DNA from: Alistipes communis
Lineage (GTDB): Bacteria; Bacteroidota; Bacteroidia; Bacteroidales; Rikenellaceae
Length of the DNA stretch: 64,000 nt
Assembly (NCBI RefSeq): GCF_006542665.1
Contig: NZ_AP019735.1
Location: 1,674,001 to 1,738,000 of the forward strand
Direction: 5' to 3'
The translations under genes and the position numbers were made by a program. This document shows, piece by piece, positions 26,501 to 33,869 of the stretch; position 1 is the first letter of the stretch, and every line of letters starts with the position of its first letter. Below the pieces are notes generated by a model. That model had not been told where the DNA came from. It was given only the letters and a program-made list of their open reading frames with translations, and searched no databases.

Positions 26501-28066
26501 TTATTCGGCGATCGCAGGATAGTTGTCCACCATCGGATAGTCCGTTTCGGCGGCCGTGGTGAAGACGTTCTGCGTGTAGACCTTGCCGAAACAGTCGGTT
26601 GCGCGGATCTCGACGGCCGCTTTGGCATCTTTGAGTTTGTAGTGGTAGAAGTGGTCGTAGGTGGTCTTGCCGTGCGAATCGGGATTCGCGCTCAGGACTC
26701 CCACGTGATAGCCCGCACCCCATGCGTCCAGCGATTTCTCGCGGGTCATCTCGCCGGTTTTGTTGCCGTTTTCATACACTTCGACCTTCCAGTTCCTGTC
26801 GTCCGAGTTCCAGATGTTGGCCACGATCTCGTCGGAGGCCGTGTAGGTGAACTTGTAGCCGCCCGCGAAGGTCGTCTCGCCCCGGTACATGCGGATCTGG
26901 AAATCCTTCGACAGCCGCGTGGGTTTGTAGTACCAGTTCTCGATCTTGCTGCCGGAGATGTCGTAGACGCCGTAACCGTTAGGGGTACCGTCGACGTTGA
27001 TGGTCGATTTCCACCAGGCGCCGCAGACGGCACCGTGGATATGTTCGTAGACGTCGCCGTCGATATAGTTCTGGGCGTAGTGCGTGTGGCCGGCCATGAT
27101 GTGGACGTTGTCGAACTCTTTGAGCAGGTTGCGCACGGTCTCGCGGTTGAACGACGTGGCGTTGCGCAGCGGAATATGCACGCAGAAGATGACGAGCTTC
27201 TCCTTCGGGACGAGGCTCAGATCCTGCCGCAGCCACTCGACCTGCGCATCGGTGAAGCCCCCTTCGTAGTCCGAGGGGTTGTGTTTCTCGTCCGTCAGCA
27301 GAACGTCGTCCATGGCGACGATGTGGGCGTTGCCCCGGTCGAAAGAGTAATCGCACGGGCCGAACTTGTATTCGAAGTTGCGGCGTCCGGCCAGATCGAA
27401 GTTGCTGCTCTCGTCGGTGACGGTGGGCGTCATGCAGTTGTCGTGGTTGCCCATCACCTGAAAGAGTTTCAATCCGATCTCGCTTTCGCGCATGGCCAGC
27501 GCGATGGGAGGCATCATCTGGTTGGTGACGTCTTTACTCCTCTCGTTGAAGATGATATCGCCCAGCGTAATGCCGTAGACGGGACCTTCGAGCGTCGAGA
27601 CATGCGCGCGGATATCGGGCACGGACTCCTCCTTGAAACGGGCCAGATCCGTGTCTTTCTGTACCTGCGGATCGGCGATGCAGACCAGTTTGAAGTCGGT
27701 TTCGACCGCCTGCTGCGGCATCAGAACGAAGTCGTAGCGTTCCTGCGTCTTCGAAAGACGCTGCCAGAAGCAGGGACGGCCCTCCGACATCGGGATTTCA
27801 CGGTCGGCGGGGATGCGGTAGAAGACATGGAAGGCGTCGGCATGGCGCGGCATCTGGTAGACGCCGTTGGCATCGGTCGCCACGCACGAGAAGCCGTCGC
27901 TCACGACGATTCCTCCGACCGGAGCGCCGTTGGGGTCCGTCACTACGCCGTAGAGATTGTTCCCCTCCTGGATCGGGGTGTTCAGCGGGGCCTGCGTATC
28001 GTCGTCGGAGCAGCCCGCGAAGAGCGCACCGGCGGCAAATAACAAAGAATATATGATTCGCTTCAT
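26501..28066 (-). CDS. Calcineurin-like phosphoesterase lipoprotein with N- and C-terminal accessory domains (locus 1)
   Basis: The 521-residue protein has a lipobox (LFAGCSDD) and an N-terminal Ig-like domain (about 38-115, GVVTDPNGAPVGGIVVSDG). The metallophosphoesterase domain (about 125-345) and a C-terminal beta domain (about 350-505) follow. Metal-site motifs are intact: ADPQ, GDI, GNHD, HIPLR and GHTH. The first motif has Gln in place of His, as in the CPPED1/Icc-like group. It should hydrolyse a phosphomonoester or phosphodiester at the cell surface or in the periplasm. It is the third gene of the SusC-SusD operon, separated from susD by an 82-bp gap with a strong hairpin. A paralogue is in locus 2. 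Confidence 0.88.
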   Translation of the reverse strand: MKRIIYSLLFAAGALFAGCSDDDTQAPLNTPIQEGNNLYGVVTDPNGAPVGGIVVSDGFSCVATDANGVYQMPRHADAFHVFYRIPADREIPMSEGRPCFWQRLSKTQERYDFVLMPQQAVETDFKLVCIADPQVQKDTDLARFKEESVPDIRAHVSTLEGPVYGITLGDIIFNERSKDVTNQMMPPIALAMRESEIGLKLFQVMGNHDNCMTPTVTDESSNFDLAGRRNFEYKFGPCDYSFDRGNAHIVAMDDVLLTDEKHNPSDYEGGFTDAQVEWLRQDLSLVPKEKLVIFCVHIPLRNATSFNRETVRNLLKEFDNVHIMAGHTHYAQNYIDGDVYEHIHGAVCGAWWKSTINVDGTPNGYGVYDISGSKIENWYYKPTRLSKDFQIRMYRGETTFAGGYKFTYTASDEIVANIWNSDDRNWKVEVYENGNKTGEMTREKSLDAWGAGYHVGVLSANPDSHGKTTYDHFYHYKLKDAKAAVEIRATDCFGKVYTQNVFTTAAETDYPMVDNYPAIAE

Positions 28067-28100
28067 TGTTTGAATGTGTTATGTTTTACGGATCGGATGT

Positions 28101-28136
28101 CTGCGGCGGCCGGCCCGAACCGACCGGCCGCCGCAG
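28101..28136 (-). other. Intercistronic hairpin between SusD and phosphoesterase genes
   Basis: The perfect 13-bp stem CTGCGGCGGCCGG / CCGGCCGCCGCAG has a 10-nt loop and no T tail on the coding strand. It is more likely an mRNA-stability element or processing site than a terminator. It would lower or separate expression of the downstream gene. Confidence 0.6.
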
Positions 28137-28148
28137 CGTCCGGGAGTG

Positions 28149-29948
28149 CTATTTCCAAGCTACGTTCTGTCCCAGATCGGGGTTCTTGTCGAGTGCCGTC
28201 TTCGGAATCGGGTGGACGTAGCGCTGCTCGTTGAAATAACGTTGCAGGTTGTAGACCAGACGGCCGCTGGCGCCGTCTTCGAGGGCGCGTTCCGAGTTGC
28301 GGACGATGTACTTCACGCCGGGTTCGCTGCCCGCCTTGTCGGTCACGCATACGTCGTTGACGCCGTCGTTGTTGAGGTCGTAGGCCTTGTCCACCTCACC
28401 GATGTAGATGCCGTACCACTGTTTGTTGAGCAGTCCGCCCAGATGCCAGCGCATCAGGTCGTCGTAGCGGCGTCCTTCGAGCAGCAGCTCGATGGCGCGT
28501 TCGCGGCGGATTTCCAGAATATCGCAGTCGGTGATCTTGGGGTTGCCGTCGTCGGTGCTGTAATAGGCGTTTTGCAGGTATTCGTCGATCTTCGTGGGAC
28601 GGGTTCCGTCAACGCCGGCACGTTCGCGCAGCGGTTTGATCGTCTTGTCCCAGACCGCGTCGTCGAACTCGCCCAGCTCGGCTTTCGCCTCGGCGTAGTT
28701 GAGCAATACCTCGGCGTAGCGCAGGATCGGCAGGCAGTTCCAGCAGATGCCCGACGCTTCGTAGGAGTCGTCGTCGATGTTGAACTTGATGACCTGATAG
28801 CCCGTGTAGCTTACCGAGAGGTCGGGGGCGAAGAGCTTCGAGGTGCCTCCGACCAGTTTGCGGTATTCGGGCGAGATGACCGTCTGCTGCAAGCGGTAGT
28901 CGCGGTTTTCGAACTGCTCGGCGTAGGTCGTCGACTTGTAGTCGGCCCGGTCGGTGAAACGGCTGCCGTCGCGGTTCAGATAGGTGTAGACGAAGTCGGC
29001 GTCGAGCGACCAGCCCTGGCCCATCGACCCCGAGGTGAAGTACCACGTCACGTCGTGCCGGACGTTCTTCTCGTCGTTGTATTCGCGCGCCCACATCACC
29101 TCCTGTTTGAGCACGGAGGGCGACGTGAAGAGCGAACGGTATTGCGTGGCCACGTCGGCCGGCGAGTTGACGAGCGAGTAGACGCCCGCCTCCATCAGCT
29201 CTTCGCAGGCATCGGCCGCCTCGCGCAGCCATTTGTTGTCCTTGTTGTATTCGGGATCCCACGCCTTGCCCGTCGACGGATCGACGCGGTGGTATTTGCG
29301 GTAGGTTCCCTCGAAGAGGCAGATGCGCGACTTGATGGCCAGTGCGATGTAGCGGTTGATCTTCTGGTTGTTGACCCATGCCTCCGAGGTGTAGCAGTGT
29401 TCGCAGGCGTAGTTGAGGTCTTCGAGCACGCGCTCCATGACGTATTCGCGGCTGTCGCGGGGCTTGTAGAGGTCTTCCTCGCTGTCGGAACGGACGACGT
29501 GGTCGTACCAGGGCACTCCGCCGAAGGTCTTCACCAGTTCGAAATAGTTCCATGCCCGCCAGAAGCGCGCCGTACCCTCGTAGTGGGCGAAGGCCGCTTC
29601 GCTCACGCCCTGCGCTTCGTGCATCCGTTCGAGGAAGGTGTTGATGTAGTAGACGAAGTTCCATGTGCTGTTGCTCCAACCGCCTTGCAGCGAGGAGTTC
29701 CAGACGGGTTGGTAGAGGTAGCTCGACGTCTGTTTCACCTCGATGATGTCGCAGTTGCCGTCGCCGCGCGTGACGTCGCCCGAACTCGGCGTGTAGGAGT
29801 TCAGGAAGCCGTTGGTGTATTTCTCCAGCGAAGCTTCGTCCTTGAAATATTCGTCGGTGCCGATCTGCTCGATCGGCTGCTTGTCGAGGAAATCCTCGCA
29901 GGAGGCGAACGTCAGACAAGCCAGAGCCGCATAAATTATTCTTTTCAT
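28149..29948 (-). CDS. SusD/RagB family nutrient-binding lipoprotein (locus 1)
   Basis: The 599-residue protein has a lipobox (FASCEDFLDKQP, the standard SusD opening). Helix-rich TPR-like repeats follow, with family marks such as ARFWRAWNYFELVKTFGG, LRYAEVLLNYAEAKAELG and the C-terminal ERAIELLLEGRRYDDLMRW. SusD proteins form the lid of the SusC porin and bind the nutrient. ATG 29948 is preferred to an upstream TTG. The gene starts 13 bp after susC. The ligand is not predictable from sequence; the phosphoesterase neighbour suggests a phosphorylated compound. Confidence 0.93.
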   Translation of the reverse strand: MKRIIYAALACLTFASCEDFLDKQPIEQIGTDEYFKDEASLEKYTNGFLNSYTPSSGDVTRGDGNCDIIEVKQTSSYLYQPVWNSSLQGGWSNSTWNFVYYINTFLERMHEAQGVSEAAFAHYEGTARFWRAWNYFELVKTFGGVPWYDHVVRSDSEEDLYKPRDSREYVMERVLEDLNYACEHCYTSEAWVNNQKINRYIALAIKSRICLFEGTYRKYHRVDPSTGKAWDPEYNKDNKWLREAADACEELMEAGVYSLVNSPADVATQYRSLFTSPSVLKQEVMWAREYNDEKNVRHDVTWYFTSGSMGQGWSLDADFVYTYLNRDGSRFTDRADYKSTTYAEQFENRDYRLQQTVISPEYRKLVGGTSKLFAPDLSVSYTGYQVIKFNIDDDSYEASGICWNCLPILRYAEVLLNYAEAKAELGEFDDAVWDKTIKPLRERAGVDGTRPTKIDEYLQNAYYSTDDGNPKITDCDILEIRRERAIELLLEGRRYDDLMRWHLGGLLNKQWYGIYIGEVDKAYDLNNDGVNDVCVTDKAGSEPGVKYIVRNSERALEDGASGRLVYNLQRYFNEQRYVHPIPKTALDKNPDLGQNVAWK

Positions 29949-29961
29949 AGTTTCGTTCAAA

Positions 29962-32900
29962 TTAGAAGGTGATACTCAAACCGATGCTGTACGAACGCAT
30001 GACGGGATAACCGTCGCCGTCGCCCGAACCGTCGCCGCCGCGCGTGCTCGAAAAGTCGGAGTCGCCGGCGTAGATGTTCTCGGGGTCGTAGTTCTTGGCG
30101 TACTTTTTCAGCGGGGTGATCGTGAACAGGTTCTCGCCCGAAAGGTAGATGCGCAGGTTCTGGATGCCGATCTTGGTGAGCATCTGCTTGGGGAAGGTGT
30201 AGTCGATCGTCAGGTTTTTCAGACGCACGTAACGGGCCTTCTGCAAGTAACGGGTATTGGGCTGCGAAAGGATCGCATTCGCGCCCTGTGCCGTGTAACC
30301 GATCAGACGCGGCCAGTAGGCGTCGGTGTTCTGGTTGGCATCGGTGTAGCGGTCGTTGTGCCACGGCAGCGCGATGCTGTACGGCCGGCCGTACTGTCCC
30401 CAGAAGTAGCCCGACTCTTTGGCGGGATACCAGTCGCGGCGGCCGACGCCTTGCCAGACCATCGAGAGGCCGATGCCGTTCCAGCGTGCACCCGCGGCGA
30501 GGCTGTAACAGTAGCGGGGCGAGGTGTTGCCGATGATCGACAGGTCGCCGTGGTCTTCCAGCCGGTTGGAGCCGTTGTCGATGCGGCCGTCGCCGTTGAG
30601 GTCTTCGTATTTCGGGTCGCCCTTCTGCCATACGATCTTGTTCTGCGCGAACTTCGAGTAGTCGGCGTAGGTTTGCGCCTCTTCGTTGCTCTGGAACAGT
30701 CCGTTGCAGGTGTAGCCCCACAACTCGCCCAGCGTCATGCCTTCGTAGTAGTTGGTGGCGTAGTTGGTCGGCAGCGTGTTGGTCGTGGCCATGTATTTGG
30801 TCACTTTGGTCACGTTGTCCCAGATGGCGAATTTCAGGTTGTAGCTGAAATCCTTGCCGCCCAGTTTGAAGTTGTCGCGCCACGAGATGCTGGCCTCCCA
30901 GCCGTCGGTGCGCATGTCGGCGTAGTTGCCCTTGGGGGCGGAGTTACCGAATACGGCGGGAAGTTCGGGGCCGACGACGTACATGTCGGTCGTGTTCTTG
31001 CGGTAGATGTCCGCCACGATCGACAGCCGGCCGTTGAGCATCTCCCAGTCCAGACCCAGGTCGTAGGTGCTGACCGTCTCCCACGTCAGGCCGTCGGGGA
31101 TGAGCGACGGTTTGTCGGCGTAGATCAGCGGGCTGTCGCCTGTCAGGAATCCGAGATTCTTCTTGATCGCGATCTTGCTCAGGAAAAGGTAGTTGTCGAC
31201 TTGGCCGTTGCCGGTAGAACCGAACGAGGCGCGGATTTTCAGGTTGTCGAGCCAGCTTTTGGCTCCGGCCATGAAGGGCTCCTCCGAAATACGCCAGCCG
31301 ACCGACGCCGAGGGGAAGAAGCCCCAGCGCTGGTTGCTCGGGAATTTCGAGTTGCCGTCGTAGCGGCCGCTCACCTCGACGAGGTATTTTCCCTTGTAGC
31401 CGTAGTTCACGCGGAAGAAGGTGCCCACGAGGCTGGCCGAGTAGCTGCCGTTGCCCTGCGCCTTGGGCAGTTCGCCGTCGGTAAGGCTCAGACTGGGGTG
31501 CTCGGGATCGATGACACCCGTATTCTGCCCCAGCGTGGAGGTGTAGTCCATGTTCTCGATGTTCCAGCCGCCCATGAGTTTGAGCCAGTGGTTTTCGCCC
31601 AGTTTCGGCGTCCACGTCAGCACGGCGTTGCTGGCCACGCGTTCGCGGTTGTAGTAGCGCTCCTCGTACCACGAGGTCGCGGGACGTTCGCCCGAACTTT
31701 CGGGCCCCGTGTAATAGGTGTAGGGCACGGCGAGCATGTGGCGCTCGGTGTGGTTGCGATAGTAGCTGACGTCGATCTCGCCGACCAGCACGTCCTTGAT
31801 GAAATCGAGGGTGAATTTCGTTTTGTTGTTCAGGTCGAACTTGTCGTCTTCGCGCCACGTGTTCCCTTCGACGAATCCGGCCCAGCCCATGTAGACGGCC
31901 GCGTCGGTCCAGGTTCCGTCGGGGTTCTTTTCGAGCGTCATCGGGAAGCCCTGGTGGTTCATCATGCGCGTCGGGGTCACCGTGAACGACTGTCCGCCCG
32001 TGGTCAGCGTCGGCTGGTGCGAAAAACGGCTCATGAACGAGGTGGTGTTTTCGACGCGGAGCCATTTGGTCGCCTGCACGGTGCCTTTGGCCAATACGTT
32101 GTACTGGTTGTAGCGTTCGTCGCCGGCGTTGTAGATACCGTCCTGATGGAAGAAACGGCCCGACACGTAGTACGACGCCTTGTCCGTTCCGCCCGTAATC
32201 GAGAGGTTGTGCTGGTGTCCGGTGGTGTAGTCCTTGTAGAATATCTTGTACCAGTTGGTGTTGCCGAAGTACTCGTAGCGGTTGTCGGCAGGATTGATCC
32301 GCCACTTCTCGTAGGAGGGGTCGCTGTTGCGGCGTTCCAGTTCGCTGTACCATGCGCGGCTGAAACGGAAGACGTTGTTGATGTTGGTCGGATCGGTGGC
32401 GTAGCTGTTGGTGTACGCTTCGAGGTAGGAGGTCGTCCAGTCGTAGCCGTTGTCGACCAGTTCGGGCGTCACGGTGCGCTTGTAGAAGTTGTACGAACCG
32501 TTGTAGGTGATCTTCATCTGGCCTTTTTCGGGGCGTTTGGTGGTGATGAGGATGACGCCGAACGTACCGCGCGAACCGTAGACGGCCGTCGATGAGGCGT
32601 CCTTCAATACCGAGATGCTCTCGATGTCTTCGGAGTTGACCGTCGTGATGTCGGTCTCCACGCCGTCGACGAGGATGAGGGCCGAACCGCCCGCACCGAT
32701 CGAGTTGGCGCCGCGCACCTGGAACGAGGCGCCGCGCGTGGGTTTACCGTCGGAGAAGGTGACCGTCAGGCCGGGGATGGCTCCCTGCAACGAACGCGAC
32801 ACGTTCTGGTAGGAGCCGATGCGGTCGGCGATATCCTTGCTGGATATCTGTTCGACAGCGCCTACGATGTCGCGCTTCTTCTGCACGCCGTAACCTACGA

Positions 32901-33270
32901 CCACGACCTCTTCGAGCGAGGTGTTGTCTTCGGTCAGTACGACGTCGATCGTCGTTCGGTTGTTGATTTGGATGAGTTGGGATTGGTAGCCGATATAGCT
33001 GAAATTCAGCGACTCCTTGGCTGAGGCTTTGATGGTGTAGCGACCGTCGATGTCGGTAGAGGTGCCGCGCGCCGTGTTGGGGATCGTGACGGCTGCACCT
33101 ATGATGGGATTACCGCTCTTGTCCTTGACTGTGCCGGTGATATTCCCCCCCCCTTGTGCGAAGGCACTGGTTGTCAGGGCAGTCAAAACAAGTGCGACCA
33201 CGAAGAATCCCATACGCCGGCAGCGGTTCGCGAGCGTGCGGACTCCTCTCTGAGTAGGACATTGTTTCAT
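29962..33270 (-). CDS. SusC/RagA family TonB-dependent outer-membrane transporter (locus 1)
   Basis: The 1102-residue protein has an unusually long N-terminus before its signal peptide (hydrophobic core about 20-36, cleavage after AFAQ). A carboxypeptidase-regulatory-like domain (about 43-125) is followed by the plug with VVVGYGVQKKRDIVGAVE (about 123-235) and a 22-strand barrel ending SYSIGLSITF. It imports ligands using TonB energy together with the downstream SusD. Codons 40-42 (QGGGN) are a run of nine G at 33145-33153, a slippage-prone site directly after the signal peptide. Promoter and 5' leader lie in the 599-bp gap upstream. Confidence 0.94.
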   Translation of the reverse strand: MKQCPTQRGVRTLANRCRRMGFFVVALVLTALTTSAFAQGGGNITGTVKDKSGNPIIGAAVTIPNTARGTSTDIDGRYTIKASAKESLNFSYIGYQSQLIQINNRTTIDVVLTEDNTSLEEVVVVGYGVQKKRDIVGAVEQISSKDIADRIGSYQNVSRSLQGAIPGLTVTFSDGKPTRGASFQVRGANSIGAGGSALILVDGVETDITTVNSEDIESISVLKDASSTAVYGSRGTFGVILITTKRPEKGQMKITYNGSYNFYKRTVTPELVDNGYDWTTSYLEAYTNSYATDPTNINNVFRFSRAWYSELERRNSDPSYEKWRINPADNRYEYFGNTNWYKIFYKDYTTGHQHNLSITGGTDKASYYVSGRFFHQDGIYNAGDERYNQYNVLAKGTVQATKWLRVENTTSFMSRFSHQPTLTTGGQSFTVTPTRMMNHQGFPMTLEKNPDGTWTDAAVYMGWAGFVEGNTWREDDKFDLNNKTKFTLDFIKDVLVGEIDVSYYRNHTERHMLAVPYTYYTGPESSGERPATSWYEERYYNRERVASNAVLTWTPKLGENHWLKLMGGWNIENMDYTSTLGQNTGVIDPEHPSLSLTDGELPKAQGNGSYSASLVGTFFRVNYGYKGKYLVEVSGRYDGNSKFPSNQRWGFFPSASVGWRISEEPFMAGAKSWLDNLKIRASFGSTGNGQVDNYLFLSKIAIKKNLGFLTGDSPLIYADKPSLIPDGLTWETVSTYDLGLDWEMLNGRLSIVADIYRKNTTDMYVVGPELPAVFGNSAPKGNYADMRTDGWEASISWRDNFKLGGKDFSYNLKFAIWDNVTKVTKYMATTNTLPTNYATNYYEGMTLGELWGYTCNGLFQSNEEAQTYADYSKFAQNKIVWQKGDPKYEDLNGDGRIDNGSNRLEDHGDLSIIGNTSPRYCYSLAAGARWNGIGLSMVWQGVGRRDWYPAKESGYFWGQYGRPYSIALPWHNDRYTDANQNTDAYWPRLIGYTAQGANAILSQPNTRYLQKARYVRLKNLTIDYTFPKQMLTKIGIQNLRIYLSGENLFTITPLKKYAKNYDPENIYAGDSDFSSTRGGDGSGDGDGYPVMRSYSIGLSITF
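33145..33153 (-). repeat. G9 homopolymer in SusC (locus 1)
   Basis: Nine consecutive G on the coding strand span codons 40-42. A gain or loss of one base would shift the frame just after the signal peptide and abolish the transporter. Confidence 0.85.
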
Positions 33271-33504
33271 TGTTAAAACAGTTTAAGTTAACATTCGGTT
33301 GGGTTCGGACATCCGTGTCGGATTTTTAAATTATTTAAAATATGAAAGTCCGGTACGGGAATCCTCACGTTGCAGACTGATCCGATCTAAACTGTTCCGG
33401 GAGGGATGAAAAAGGTTCGGTTAGTTTCTGTTCATTTGTTTTGATGTGTGTTTTAAGGTTTGGTTTCGTGCTCTTTTGGAGAGCGGGTTATGGCTTTATA
33501 GATG

Positions 33505-33535
33505 CAAATGTAAATTTATTATTTGTTTTATGCAA
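33505..33535 (-). promoter_or_regulatory. Promoter of the SusC-SusD-phosphoesterase operon (locus 1)
   Basis: Minus strand TTG (33533-33535), a 20-nt spacer and TACATTTG (33505-33512). Confidence 0.75.
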
Positions 33536-33731
33536 TAATTTATACGATAATTTTTTGAAGAGATCCGATAACACGCGACGAAGGAAAAATCGGCGAAGAG
33601 CGTCGAAATCGGAGCCGTCTCTCTTTTCCGGAAAGGTTTCTGCCGTGTGCCGGAGCGTGTTTTTCAGGGCGCGTTTTGGATTATTTTAGGATTGTCGGCG
33701 ATATCTACTGAAAAATATTATTTTCGAAAAA

Positions 33732-33762
33732 TTTGGATACAATGAAAAATTGTGTACATTTG
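33732..33762 (+). promoter_or_regulatory. Promoter of the large surface lipoprotein gene
   Basis: TTTG (33732-33735), a 19-nt spacer and TACATTTG (33755-33762). It uses the same -7 sequence as the divergent susC promoter. Confidence 0.78.
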
Positions 33763-33869
33763 TTTTCGCAAGCTGATCTGAAATTCTTTCTTGGAGGCGG
33801 GGCGCATCGCAGGGATGCTTCCCGAAAACTATTTTTACCAATAGTATTACTCTAATACCGACGAATTTT

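Larger units (their letters stand above)
33271..33869. other. Divergent regulatory gap between SusC (locus 1) and the surface lipoprotein
   Basis: No gene is seen in these 599 AT-rich bases. They hold a minus-strand promoter for susC that gives a leader of about 228 nt, and a plus-strand promoter for the lipoprotein gene. A TTTAAAT-T-ATTTAAA palindrome lies near 33326-33343 inside the susC leader. No riboswitch or small-RNA structure was recognised. Confidence 0.6.

Noticed and set aside
33441..33689. Small open frame in the gap before the large lipoprotein
   Set aside because: Composition is random, there is no ribosome-binding site, and it crosses the susC promoter region.
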